Shown: positions 1-14,475 of the stretch, piece after piece
Layout: the number at the start of each line of letters is the position of its first letter
Position numbering within the stretch: position 1 is the first letter of the stretch
Origin: Fomes fomentarius
Lineage: Eukaryota > Basidiomycota > Agaricomycetes > Polyporales > Polyporaceae
Assembly: GCA_022606135.1 (NCBI GenBank)
Contig: JABYQN010000006.1
Span: forward strand, 558,001 to 622,000
Direction: 5' to 3'
Length of the DNA: 64,000 nt
Program-made: the position numbers and the translations under genes
The notes under the pieces: generated by a model
The model's input: only the letters and a program-made list of their open reading frames with translations
Told to the model about the DNA's origin: nothing
Databases searched by the model: none

Positions 1-871
1 TCGTGAGCTTGTAGAGCGCGTCGATGTCGAGCAGGCCGAGGCGCTCGATGTATATCGGGCGGCCATCCTGTGCGCGATGTTACCGGTGCACAGGGATTGT
101 GTCGGCATCGGCGTCGGCGAGAGTGAGATGGAGACATTCATAGCACACGCACGAGGACGCGCAGCGAGAGACGGGGACGGCGACAGATGCATGTGCATGT
201 GCGTGGGTGAATAATGAGAAGGAGAGACCGGTCAGGACCGTACTTGAACGCCGCGATGAAGCAGCATCAACGGAGTACAGACCTTGTCGGTTTTGTGGTA
301 GTACTGAGGGTAGTACTTGTCCACCTCCTCCTTCTCCTTGAAGTCAAAGTTCCTGCACAACGCATCCGCCCCCCCGATCAGCCGCAGTGCGCGGGGACCT
401 AAGAGGCTGCTCACTTTACGATGTCGTCCACGCCGAACGATACTCTCCATTCCTCGGCGGCAATGAGCATCACCTTGGCCTTCGGGACGTCGAATTTGCG
501 TGCGCGCAAGAACCTGGAGGTGGTGCAACGATAGATAGAGAACGTAGCTGATCAGCATCCCATCCCACCCCCAAGTCACGCACGTCGTCCTTCCCCGCAT
601 GCATCCTCTCACCGCCCCGACAGACTCGTTCGCGGACCCGCAGATCGCCACAGAATGGGAGCAAGACGAGCACCCACCTGAGCAACGTCGCATCATCATG
701 GCGCTCGGGAACGAGCCTCTCCTCCTGCTGGAGCTCCTTCTTGAACGTCTCGAGCGCATGCTGTTGGGGGATGGTCAGGTTGCCCAGCCGTCCAGGGAGG
801 GGCTTGTAGTTGGGGTCCGTCACGCCCTCAGGCATGGGGCTCGCGCTCGCTTGCTGTGGTAGGCCGCTCAT
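1..871 (-). CDS. SEC14: SEC14-like phosphatidylinositol/phosphatidylcholine transfer protein (5' part; runs off the left edge)
   Basis: Cytosolic lipid-transfer protein that exchanges phosphatidylinositol and phosphatidylcholine between membranes and supports Golgi secretion. The ATG at 871 opens a first exon with the CRAL/TRIO N-terminal helix region: [20 protein letters not shown], then a run ending DDATLLR. A second exon near 520-418 continues [13 protein letters not shown], the classic Sec14 N-domain motif followed by an EEWR helix. A third near 355-280 gives [13 protein letters not shown], and a fourth near 72-1 gives [11 protein letters not shown], the start of the lipid-binding core. 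Introns are about 60-150 bp. The rest of the CRAL-TRIO pocket lies outside the window, so completeness cannot be judged. Other Sec14 homologues are possible, but the match over four exons makes the family secure. Confidence 0.9.
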
Positions 872-1724
872 CGTCGCTGTCGCGGGGTGTGTCGAATCCG
901 ATTCTTGGGATGCTGGATTCAGGAGGAAGGTTTACTTGCGGCTCGTGGCTGGTGTGCGTTTATGGTGCGGTGATCGTCGGCGGGTCTACGTGTATGTGTA
1001 GGTTATGATACTGTAGTGGATGGTGGGGGTATCGTGAAGGCAGAGTCGGGGTGTCTGTGGAGGGAGGAGATGGGAGAGGATGAGGGCGAGGAGCGCGCTC
1101 TATATGGAACTGATCATCTGTACCCGCCGGCGCCTCAAGATCTCTGCATCGCACTGTCGGAAATACACCGCGCGACATTTGCCCAGTGATTTCACAAAAC
1201 ATATCACGATGAACAACAGATGTACTGCTACAAACACTTTTTATTACTGATGTACAGAGCCCAGTATCGCAAGTTGAGTCGCGATCTGCGTGGGCGGTCT
1301 CTACTTACTCGGCAGTGGTGGAATACAAGTAACACTATGTGGGCGCAGTAGCCGGCAATGGGGCGCGGCGGCGCGCGCGTATCGTACTGTATCTCGGCGC
1401 GCCATGGGTCCAGGGGCATGAGGATCGCCAGCTAATCGTGTCGTGTCCGTGACAGCGCGGAAGGGGACCCATTTGGGTGGGGATGGTATGGAGACGGGCG
1501 GGGTGAGCTTTATGAAGGTGGAAGGGATGGGGAAGGGGAAGATGATGCGTGCAGGTTGAAATGCAGTGGTCGTGAGCAGTAAATGAGTGACAGACATGTG
1601 AGATGTACAGGATTGGAAATGCAGCGTTACCCAACGAGACCGAAATTGGAACAGAAGATACGAGCGTCGGCGACATGAATTGGAGATGTCCAAAGATCAA
1701 GTCAAAAGTGGGAGAGCACGGCTC
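872..1724. other. Intergenic: SEC14-like promoter and EMG1 3' flank
   Basis: No coding exon recognised. Both neighbours are on the minus strand, so this should hold the SEC14-like promoter on the left and the EMG1 terminator on the right. The ORFs here are low-complexity and carry no family signature. Confidence 0.5.
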
Positions 1725-3317
1725 TCAAACGATGTCCCAGAGGTCCTCGAGTGCGCAGCAGAACTACGGAAACAAGTGATTCAGCGGGTCATATCACATC
1801 TACATCGCGACGGGAAGTGTGACCACTCACCTTGCCGCAAGCTACCGATGCACTCAGAGGGAACTGGCTGATACCGATCTTCTCATCTACGATGCTGTCC
1901 GCAAAGTCGTCCCTGCCGCGGGCCATCGCACCCACGAACACCGCGATGTTGTGCGTCTCTGGGAGTGTAGGCAGGTACTTCGACAGTTTCACCACCGGCG
2001 CATCTCCAGAAAGAGCTGCATATCGAAACATCTTGTCAGCAACAATGTGTCAACCTCGTGCAGAACCTGTGAGGTCTGCAGCCCAGCAGACAGGCATGAC
2101 CGAGACCGATGTCCAAGATAAGTACGTACTGAGCTTGATCGTGTTCGCCGGCAAGTGCTCCGTAACGGGATTCTTGACGTACAGATGTGAGTTGAGATGC
2201 TAGACCAGAAGCAAGGGTACGGCAGTCGCGTGCCCGACACGCACCTTGATGACTTTGAGAAGTTTTTCGGGCCCATTGACTCCGCGAATGGACAACTTGT
2301 GTAACAGTTGCACTGAGGAAGATGAAAGACAAAGATCACAGACAGCGGTCAAGATCTAGCGGGAGAAGGAGGGGGGGGTAAAATTTGTACGCACCCATGA
2401 GCCCACTGAACCGCTTGAACGTCCTCGGGATGCGGACATGCGGGTTGACCTCGATCAGCACGCCCTTGGTTGTGTGAATGTACACCTGCAGCAAGCCCGC
2501 CTTGTTGAGAGGCGAGTCGAGCAGCGTCAAGAGGCACTACGGAACGAATCCCGCTCAACCACCCCGATCTCCTCGATCCACAAGATGAAGGCGCGCTCGA
2601 ACGCACCTGATGAGTGATGTCCGGCCGGGCATCCGCTATGTCCCTGCCCGTCTTTGCGAGGATGCCCTGATGATCGTCGCAGTTCAAGAGGGCATACTTG
2701 ACGTCGCCATCGCGTCCATTCTTGCCCCGCCCCGCCGTGCTCACCCGGTACGCCTCGAGACAGGCCTGCTCAAGAATGACATACAGCCTCCGTTGTGTGG
2801 AGTTCTTGGGGGCGACATGGGCCTGAACAGGGAGCATCAGGGGATTGGCGTGCTGCATGAGCGGGTTGTTTGTCTGTTGCTGCATTTTTCGGGCTTTGCT
2901 AGAAGGGAGCGGCCTAGTCGGTCTCACGTTGCTTTTCGAGTCGGCGAGGACGGCAGGGGAGAGGTACGGGGGCGATGAGGGAGAAGTGCGAGTGATGGTG
3001 GTAGCTGGTTGAGCAGCGGGAGTGGCGGAAGAGCCGTCCCGGCTGTCGATCTGCATGCCATATGTCTGCTCAGGGTGGCCTTCTTTTTCGGTCTCGTCGC
3101 TGTCCTCGTCGCTGGAGTCGCTCTCAGAGGAGTCGGACTGAGCGTAACGCTTCTCGCGCCTGCGCTCTGTCGGTGGAGTGGACTTGGGGCGGGCGGGGAC
3201 GTCTGAGAGGAGGGCGGCTGAGGGCTGCTCGACAGGAGAGTCTGATGTGGAGATGACTGGGCGGGTGATGTTCCCGGAATGTCTGCGACGGCGGGCGGCG
3301 GCGGGGACAAGCGACAT
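1725..3317 (-). CDS. EMG1: EMG1/NEP1, 18S rRNA (pseudouridine-N1)-methyltransferase
   Basis: SPOUT-class methyltransferase of the small-subunit processome; it N1-methylates a pseudouridine of 18S rRNA and is needed for 40S biogenesis in the nucleolus. The start at 3317 gives a long basic, Ser/Asp/Glu-rich N-terminal extension of about 150 residues, longer than in yeast. The catalytic domain follows: [82 protein letters not shown] later exon carries [20 protein letters not shown] (the SAM-site GAMARG) and [16 protein letters not shown]. The last exon reads [12 protein letters not shown] and then a stop, matching the family C-terminus; its acceptor is CGTAG just upstream. The upstream in-frame start at 3512 lies in unlike sequence and was not used. 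Confidence 0.95.
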
Positions 3318-3334
3318 GGTTGGACGTGGGCAGG

Positions 3335-3371
3335 AGGGAGGGGAGGGGAGGGGAGGGGAGTGGGAGGGAGT
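3335..3371 (+). repeat. G-run tract (possible G-quadruplex/i-motif) just upstream of EMG1
   Basis: The plus strand has six or more runs of three to four G separated by single A or T, within about 37 bp. It begins some 20 bp upstream of the EMG1 ATG, so it lies in the 5' leader or core promoter and is C-rich on the transcribed gene's sense strand. Quadruplex potential is inferred from the pattern only. Confidence 0.5.
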
Positions 3372-3935
3372 CAAGGGGGAGAATGGGACGATGACGCTTA
3401 GTCTGAGAGCAGTCACTGGTATGTATACGCAGGCGACCGGCACACAATCACAGGCACTTATTACTTCCCTACCAAAACTAATAAGCGACCGACGCCGTCC
3501 CCCTCCTTCCACAGTTTATATTACTATTACTTGTACGTGCCCCAACGCAACGGCCAGCACAGATACGCATACTCCCTCGCCACCGACTGAGCTTCCATCC
3601 ATCCACAGCGCGAGCTTCAGAGCCTTCGCCCTCTTCCAGCCTTTGAACTCATTCCTACACCTCATCTCCCACAGCCCGACAACCGTCGACGACCCTGTGC
3701 ACACACATTTACCTGTTCACGCCCCTCTTCCGTAAACCCGCGAACATCCCACGTCCTTTTCGGCGACCCAATCCCAAACAGCAATCTCACATACTCCATA
3801 TTGTACATGCTCCGCTTTCGCAGCATGCCTCATCTCTCGCTCTTCGCCTCGCCCCCGAGCCTAAGAGCCAGATGCCAGATGCCAGACTTGGTCATCTTCT
3901 CCCGTGAATGTGCAATGTCTCCATCCAGCACAGGA
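3372..3935. other. Intergenic: EMG1 upstream region and FUR1 3' flank
   Basis: No exon recognised. The sequence reads as pyrimidine-rich leader and promoter DNA (runs of CCCTC and TTCC) for EMG1, and as the terminator region of the uracil phosphoribosyltransferase gene, which is on the same strand. Confidence 0.4.
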
Positions 3936-7143
<3,208 letters not shown>

Positions 7144-9932
7144 ATGTCCTCGGGCTTCCGACAAGATCTCTCCGCCCACGGCCATTTACCCTTCACCGAC
7201 CATTCCGCAGCCGCGCCAGGCCCCGACACCGACCTTTATCCAGGCCCGAGCGCCAGTGTCCCTGGCACCCCGCCATTAGACGCCACCATCGAGAACCCGA
7301 CGCCGATCCCAGGCACGCCAGCTACCCTGTATACGAACCCGTTCTCGACACCCGCCCGGGGGTCCTACGTCGGCGACGCAACGTCCTCCCCTGTCCCTAC
7401 TCGTCCAATACTCGAGGACTACGCCCCCCGGAACGCTTCGGACATCCCTGAGCCCGTGTTGTCCGAGAAAGAGCCTACAGGCACCAAGCGGAGACCGCTG
7501 TTCATTTGGCTAAGTATCGGTGCGGCGGTGATTGTGGTGATCGTGCTTGCTGTTGTCCTCCCCGTCTTCTTCACGGTCATTAAGAACCACTCTCGTTCCT
7601 CTGGCGGGGCACGGGGCAGTGCTTCGAACCCTGAGTCGCCGACGGGCGCGATCACTGGGGGCGACGGCTCGGTCATTAATCTTGCAGATGGGACATCGTT
7701 CACCTACATGAACGCGTTCGGAGGATTCTGTACGTCTTCATCCAAGTATTGCTTCTCGGTCGCTAACGTAACATCGTATAATTACCTCTCATCTTCTCCC
7801 GTTCTTCTCCGATCCATCGTGACATCTAACCACTCTCGCTCGCTCGACCACGTCTAGGGGTGGACGACCCGAGAGACCCATTCAACAACAGCGCGCGTGC
7901 CCAGGCGTTCACGCCTGCCCTAAAGGAGTCGTGGGACTACTCCAAGGACCGGATCCGCGGTGTGAACCTTGGTGGCTGGCTAGTAACCGAGCCATTCATC
8001 GCTCCCGCTTTGTTCGAGAAATACCAGAATGTCACCCCAAACCCGGCTCTTCCTGGCGGACAGGCAGTCGATGAATGGACATTGAGTGTCGCGATGCGCA
8101 ACGATACCAGCCAGGGAGGCGGTATCAAGCAACTCGAAGAGCACTACAAGACATTCATCGTACGTTGTCATTCTATGTCTCCCTCGCACTGGCTCTCTGA
8201 ACAACGCTGTAGACCGAGCAAGACTTCGCACAGATTGCAGGCGCAGGGTTGAACTGGATCCGCCTCCCCGTACCTTACTGGGCGATCGAGACGTGGCCGG
8301 GCGAGCCATTCCTCGAGAAGTCCGCATGGTCGTACGTCTTGCTCGCGTTCAAGTGGGCGCGCAAGTACGGCCTGCGCATCTATCTCGAGCTACACACCGT
8401 CCCCGGCTCGCAGAACGGTTACAACCACTCCGGTCGCTCGGGCCCTATCAACTTCTTGAACGGGTACATGGGCGTTGCGAACGCGCAGCGTACGATGGAT
8501 TACGCTCGGTATATCGCCGAGTTTATCAGCCAGAAGGAGTATCAGGATGTCGTGCCCATGTTCGGGATCATTAATGAACCGCTCTTGGGCATTATTGGGA
8601 GGGACCAGTTGACGCGATTGTAAGTGTGTGATAAGCAGGGCCGGGTATAGATCGATACTGAGCGGTTCCTGTGGATAGCTACCTTCAAGCGCACGACATG
8701 ATCCGTGAGATCGTGAGTGTTCCTGTTCACTGCACCACTCTTCCCTGCTGATCGGTCACCTTCTCTTCTCAGACCGGGATCGGCAACGGCACGTTCATTG
8801 TCATTCACGATGGCTTCCAGGGTACAGGGTCATGGAAGGACTTCTTGCCTGGCTCAGACGTGCGCCTTTGCTCCTCCCATTGCATTGTGCTTCTGATGGA
8901 CCTATCTTCCAGCGCATAGTCCTGGACACCCATCCCTACGTAGTATGTATCTCCTTCTCATCCTCCCCCTAACCCCATATGCCGTTATTGGCTTCTCACA
9001 GACCTCCCCTTCCGTCTTTTGCAGGCCTTTGGCGGGGATTTCAACCACCCATTGGACTATTGGCCCTCAGTCGGATGTCAAGCATACTCGAACAACCAAT
9101 CCCAGCGCGACTTCGGCATCACGATCTCAGGTGAATGGAGCGCCGCGATCAACAACTGCGGCAAGTGGGTCGTCGGCGTCGGGCCCGACTCGACGTTCGC
9201 TGAATGCCCCCAGTGGGACGACTGGCCGAACTGGACGCAGGACATGAAGACTGCGATCAAGAACTTCGTCATTTCCCAGATGGACTCGATGGCACTCCCT
9301 GGCTGGTTCTTCTGGACGTGGAAGATCGGCAATTCGTCTGTCACCGGGAAGGTCGAGGCGCCGTTCTGGTCGTACAAGCTGGGGCTTGACAACGGTGCGC
9401 TTTGTCACTTCGTTCACCACCCGTATTCGACGAACTCATCCATGGTGTTGTCGTAATAGGTTGGATTCCTTCCGACCCACGCACTGCCCTCGGAACCTGC
9501 GCCTCTCTCGGCTTCGCACAGAACAACCCTTGGGACGGCAGCTACCAGCCCTGGCAAACCGGCGGGTCGGGCGCGGGCACGATCTCCGCCACGGCTATCG
9601 CGTCCTTCTCTCAATACCCACCACCAGCGCTCTCGAACGTGGACGGTGCGGATCCCGCGCAGCTGCCCATGTACACAGCCACGAGCGCGGTCCCGACGCT
9701 TCCGACGCCGACGTTCTCCGCCGCAACGGTCACCGGCGGTGACGGATGGGCGGACGCGCAGGATACCAGTCTCGCAGCGGCGCCGATAGCAGGGTGCGTG
9801 TATCCCGATGCCTGGGGCCCAGCGCCGGGCTCGACTGCTGCTGTGTGCGGCGGTGCGACTACTCCTCCTACGCCCGCACCGGCTCTTGCGGTGCGCGCGA
9901 CCTTGGCACCTGTTATAACGACTAGTGCATGA
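7144..9932 (+). CDS. Membrane-anchored GH5 exo-beta-1,3-glucanase (ExgD-like)
   Basis: Type II plasma-membrane or cell-wall glucan 1,3-beta-glucosidase, expected to trim or remodel wall beta-1,3-glucan. Order: Pro/Ser/Thr-rich cytosolic tail (1-115); KRR then one membrane helix at about 119-144; short Ser/Gly linker; then the GH5 barrel. Visible motifs are IRGVNLGGWLVTEPFIAP, AGLNWIRLPVPYWAIE, YLELHTVPGSQNGYNHSG, IINEPLLG (acid/base Glu), DTHPYVAFGG, ISGEWS (nucleophile Glu) and LPGWFFWTWKIG. A further exon (9460-9932) gives an aromatic GWIPSDPR region, then an Ala/Thr/Pro-rich tail. Exon 1 ends at 7729 and joins GGGTGGAC at about 7857 in frame. Start 7144 is the first Met of the open frame. 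The family is certain; the exact in vivo substrate is inferred. Confidence 0.93.
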
Positions 9933-10311
9933 ACCCAGACACGGTATAATACCACATGCATGTTGGACTAGTTGTAGACACGGGTAGGGGACATGGGACA
10001 CCACTCTGCTCGTGCTCGTGCTTATCGCTACCGAAAACGGCTGGACAGTCCGTACGGAATCTGCGCGCAACCTACCTATGTGGTGCTATATTTATATGGA
10101 AAGCTGGCTCTATCGCATACCTGCAAACACTAGTGTTGTTAGTTGTTATAGCTATACTGTTGTACCATTCATGTACCACTCAGACTTCGCTGTGCCTTTA
10201 TTCGTATATCATTCTCCTGCTCGATCACCCGTTCTCTCGGTGCATTGATACAGACTATAGGAAGTTCCTATTCATCCCATCCCGCCTCGAAGTCCACTTC
10301 GTCCGAGCTAA
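9933..10311. other. Intergenic between convergent genes
   Basis: AT-richer 3' flank shared by the GH5 gene (plus) and the DUF6533 gene (minus). No exon recognised. Probable 3' UTRs and terminators. Confidence 0.4.
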
Positions 10312-12115
10312 TCAACCATCGCCTGCTTCAGCATCCGCTCTATGCTCCAGCATCACGAAGCCATTCGAATCAGGGCCAACGTCTTCATCTCCTCGCATGG
10401 CTTCCGCGCGCAGTAAAGCATCCTCGGACAATTCGGGTGCCCAGAATGAGAGGCGTGTGGGGACAGTAGGATCAGAGTCGACGCCTGCGAGTTCTTCGTT
10501 CAATTGCCGCAAGTTGAGTAACGAGCGTGAGAGGAACACCGCGGTGATGCTGGAAGAGATGGAAGCAATCCATCAGCCCCAAGGAACTGATTCACTGTGA
10601 TAAAATGGGTCGGAAGCGCGCACCGACGGTGGTATGAATTGGCATGGTTCTAGAATATCAAGGGCCTGCCTGAGATATGGAGTAAGTGACCATGGGTACG
10701 TTGCGCGCACAGAATCGAACTCGGACTGACCTTTGCGGCCAGGAGGGCTACTTGGGACAGGGTGATGATGGCATGTGCGCTGCCAGTGAGTGAGCAAGTT
10801 AGTGGCATAATCAGATCCAGCTTGCGACAGGTGCCTTGCGCATACACAAAGAAAGAGGCTTCTGTAAAGTTCGTCCGTCATTCAATAGGCTGTACGACTC
10901 CTTCAAGCAAGACCTGCGAGCGCACCGTCGTTGAAGAGAATTGCTATGAATGAAGGACGGACATACAACCCGTCGCACCTTCTCTTGGTCCTGAGCCAAA
11001 CATGCTAAATGACGCCTAGCGCTATCACATCCGACATGGTAAGGCACAGGTGACATGAAATCCTAACTATGGGCACAAGGTAAAGGGAATCATCTCGTGA
11101 CAGTACGAGTACGAGAGACGTACGCCTGTGATCGGTGTTAAGTACTAATTCCATCCTGTAATCAGATGCTGACTCGGACTGACCAGTTCAACCAAACTTG
11201 AAGATCTTCCCACTGCGAATTTGAGTGCCAGAGATGAAGGTAGAGAAAATAGTTTTCAACCTAGGAGTGAACAGGGTTATCTCGATTAGTCTTGCACCGC
11301 ACACAGTCAACGATCAGACTTACTTGAGTCATTACCACTGGTCCGCAAGCGAGTACAAAGGTGAGGATCGAAACAGGCCTGCTACGACCAGTCAGGGCAT
11401 GCACCCGCAGTGACGCGAATGCTGTGTCCCGAGTGAAGGTGGTTGACCGTTGAGTACTATTTGACTGGACTGGGACCACAAGGGACGAACCTGCATTCAA
11501 GATGTACTGAACGACTATGAAGACTTGGGTTGCTAGCATGATTTTATACCGTCTACAGTGCATAACTCAAATTCACGCTGTAAGGAGCGTGCAGATCTGA
11601 CATGGAACACGTACTTTTGTGAAATACCCATGTCATGCATCACAGGGCTGTGTTCCATACTCGCCTGTGCAGTGTGGTATGCCACCCAGTGGCAATTGGA
11701 AGCTACTCGTTGCGAGTCGGGTAGCCAGAGGCGGGCGACGATGAAACCTAGTGAGACATAGCGATTGAGGAAGAAGAGTAGCGATGCACTAGTGAACTTG
11801 AAGTGCGTGCGCGGTTTGAAGTTGCAGAAAAGTCTTGTTTTGAGTATGAGATACACTGTGAACAATGTACATCAACTCACACATGATCAACACAAAGCAT
11901 ATTGAACCTTCCGATCTAGTGCGGACGGAAGTTGTCAGCAGCAGCTTGGCACGGATACATAGCCAGATGGATCTTTCTCCTGACCTAATCTCAACGCCGA
12001 AAGCCTGTGATGTTTCTGACCTGAGCGCAATCAACACGACGGCGCTGGAAGTTTGCCTGTACCAGATACTCACATGTACTGGAGAGGCAAGAGTAGGTTG
12101 TTGTTGTTTCCCTCA
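10312..12115 (-). CDS. DUF6533-type seven-helix membrane protein, copy 1 (exons incompletely resolved)
   Basis: Agaricomycete-specific integral membrane family of unknown function. Recognised exons: FTSASLLFFLNRYVSL near 11790-11755 (the LFFLNRY helix of the family); QVFIVVQYILNAGSSLV and AFASLRVHALTGRSRPV near 11540-11390 (the LRVxALTGR motif); then VLACGPVVMTQVSL. The last exon, after acceptor CTTCCAG at about 10553, reads ITAVFLSRSLLNLRQLNEEL and ends at 10312. That C-terminal motif recurs in the second copy at 37.4 kb. A start codon may be assembled across a splice near 12100, downstream of a TATA box, but I could not prove it. Parts of the middle look weak, so decay cannot be excluded. 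Confidence 0.55.
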
Positions 12116-12135
12116 CAACTTTAAATCGCGGGCAC

Positions 12136-12142
12136 TTATATA
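12136..12142 (-). promoter_or_regulatory. TATA box, candidate core promoter of DUF6533 copy 1
   Basis: TATATAA on the minus strand, within GCCGTATATAAGTGCC, about 30-40 bp upstream of where the first exon should begin. Spacing and perfect consensus support it. The start codon it serves is not resolved. Confidence 0.45.
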
Positions 12143-12859
12143 CGGCACCGAGCGTGCTTCCTCGCAAACAACGTCTCCGGATCACTGCTGTTGTAGAATG
12201 AGCCACAAGCTGCATCTGTACGCCGTTTCGCTGAGTTCATCCCCTGTCTTCGTTCCGGACGTCATACTTGTCACTGGACGCAATGATGCTGATCGCAGCA
12301 TCTTTAGCCCGTAACTTGAAAGACGGACTCGCTGATACTTGCGAGGTGTGTCCGAATCCTTCCGAGTCAAGCTATGCTTCAAGGTCGTGCTATTCCGCAT
12401 GCTCCGGATGGGGGTCGGTTAGCAGGGCTCACCAGGATTTGTCAACGCCACAACCACATGGGCAGAATCTTCGAAGATAGGAACCTGAGTTCGAAGCCTG
12501 AGCCACTGCCAGTTGAATGCCAAATCACAGGGAAGCGCCACATCAGGATGTAAGTAAGTGTGGCTGGGCATGTGTGTCTCTGCTTAATTAGGCGCTGAAA
12601 CAGATGGGGCCGGGTTGTGAAGGTGGATTTGGAACACTATCATTGGCTTCGATTATGAGTTGATTATGAGGGTGGAGGAGGAGCCTGGGGAGGAGGAGGT
12701 CAGCGGGAAAGAGGCTAGTCACTTGTCGGAGTGCGCTCGCGCTCGGCACCGCTTGTTCAACACTCTGCTCAACTTCGCCCTGCCCGGCTCGCGGCCTAGA
12801 GGGTTACATCCTCACTACTTCGGTCATTATTGGCTTTGCCACAGTTTTCTTTGAGCGCG
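12143..12859. other. Intergenic, no gene seen
   Basis: Small ORFs on both strands lack family signature or convincing splice partners. The plus-strand ORF around 12660-12854 starts with a Glu-rich run but shows nothing recognisable. Confidence 0.35.
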
Positions 12860-14045
12860 TCACTTGGGCGTATCTGAGTATGGCCTTATGACCATAGTTG
12901 TATCTAAAATTTCGATCACTGCTCTATCAAGAAGTCTGTACTCCAGCGATGTGCGGTTCCCTTGCCAGCTACAAGGACCAGCCAGGATCAGCAACTTGTG
13001 TGTGTACTTGACTAAAAGGGTTATCACGATGCTCACCACGCGAACTGGAACGGGCTCTCCCTTCCACCTCGGATTATCTACGCCCAGCCAGCGTTCGCCT
13101 ACCAGTTTGTATCCGACAGCCTCATAGAACCGATATGGATCGGACGTCACCACGAATGTTGAGAGCCCTTGTGCATCCGCCTGCAACGTAAAGTCATCTC
13201 TTTGGTCACTGGCAATGAACGACGACATCATTGTCCAGGATGGCACATACTACGTCGTTCACAGTCTCCATGAGTGCAGAACCATATCCCCGCCCCTGCT
13301 TTGTCGGATGGGTTACAAGCATCTGGACCTCCAACATTTCATCAACTTGACTCCCGACAGCCTCGTCGAAGATGCTCTTCATTGCTGACTCAAATTCCCC
13401 TATTCTCTGTAGTGATCATCTACGTGTCAATTGCGCTCGTCAGCTTGATGCATGCCGCCCAGTGACTACCCACTTTCCAATACTCAGCAGTTCCAAACTT
13501 TGCCAAAAGCGGCTTGATCCATGGGAGCAACGGTCCTGCATCCTTCCGCCCTGGGATTGCGCTGTCGGACAAAATCTGATAAGTGACTACTATGTATCTC
13601 CGATGGCAGTCCGACGCACAACCCGATGATTGCATCGCCATTGTCAATCGCGTAGAGCTTGCCTCGATAGACGGAGTCCCAAAGATTCACTATATTCTGC
13701 ACAAGGAGACGAACTCTCAATGACCATGGATGGTCAGCGTCCTACAGCCGTACATGAGTTGCCCGTCAGCATGATGTCACAAAACGGGGAGGTACGCACC
13801 GAAAAGTAGTTCCTCAGTGAATCTTTGCTCATAGCCGCTCGACTGACCGCTAAAGCATGAGGAATCTGTACTATGACCTCATTGAGAACATATTCAATGA
13901 GCGTTTTGCCCGAGTCAACCGACTCACCATATCGCAGAGGTTTGATCCCATAATAGGTGCGTGAAATGCGTTGGTTGTGTGCTTGCGGATGTACATCAAG
14001 AGACGGAATTGATGCCTGGTTAACGCTGCGCCTCTTGACAGACAT
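12860..14045 (-). CDS. GNAT-family N-acetyltransferase, tandem copy 1
   Basis: Acetyl-CoA-dependent acetyltransferase of unknown acceptor. Starts at 14045 (MSVKRRSVNQAS). Segments in order: ISRTYYGIKPLRYGESVD; NIVNLWDSVYRGKLYAIDNG and DAIIGLCVGLPS; KFGTAEYWKVG; VDEMLEVQMLVTHPTKQGRG with the acetyl-CoA loop QGRGYGS (motif A); ADAQGLSTFVVTSDPYRFYE and AVGYKLVGERWLGVDNPRWK, the C-terminal strand and helix of GNATs. The end is uncertain: reading straight on stops at 12860, whereas a GTGAGC intron after PVPVRV could give a shorter tail. It is clearly paralogous to the next gene on the same strand, so they form a tandem duplicate. Confidence 0.8.
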
Positions 14046-14475
14046 TGTGAAGGTACGTGGTCATGACTGGAGAGCTATCGCTCATTTATATGGATACTCA
14101 TGATCTCAGATTAGGGATGAACCGCGCGCCCGCAGCGGCCAACTCGGTTTGTCCAGGGCTGCGAACCCGTAGAAAGACTAGTTTCTGATTACAAACTGCG
14201 GTGCAACGTACCGCAGCCATGCACGATGTAGAAGGGAGTCCGGCCGGTATTCGTGCTGCGAGTCTAGTCACGACCATTCAGGCACGCTGACACAAAGTGC
14301 ACATTCCAGTACTTTTATGACTTGATTGTGTCGTCGCAGCGCACGCGTGCGTTGCTTAGAAAGACTAGGCAAACAACTGGCAGGACCAATGAATCAGGAC
14401 GCCTATACGATAGCACAATTACATCAAACCTGGGAAGTCACCAAACGATATCTGTACAAACATAAGGAGTTGATG
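14046..14475. other. Intergenic: promoter of GNAT copy 1
   Basis: 430 bp between the tandem GNAT genes, holding the copy 1 promoter and the copy 2 3' flank. No further exon recognised. Confidence 0.4.

Noticed and set aside
3317..3512. Upstream start for EMG1 at 3512
   Set aside because: It adds 65 residues of low-complexity sequence translated from the C-rich leader; the ATG at 3317 begins a normal fungal N-terminus.
3830..3935. Extended C-terminus for uracil phosphoribosyltransferase
   Set aside because: The extra codons come from reading through an intron; splicing restores the conserved RRYCV end at 3936.
11991..12400. Minus-strand ORFs upstream of DUF6533 copy 1
   Set aside because: No membrane helix or family motif; they surround or lie upstream of the TATA box, so they are probably promoter DNA.
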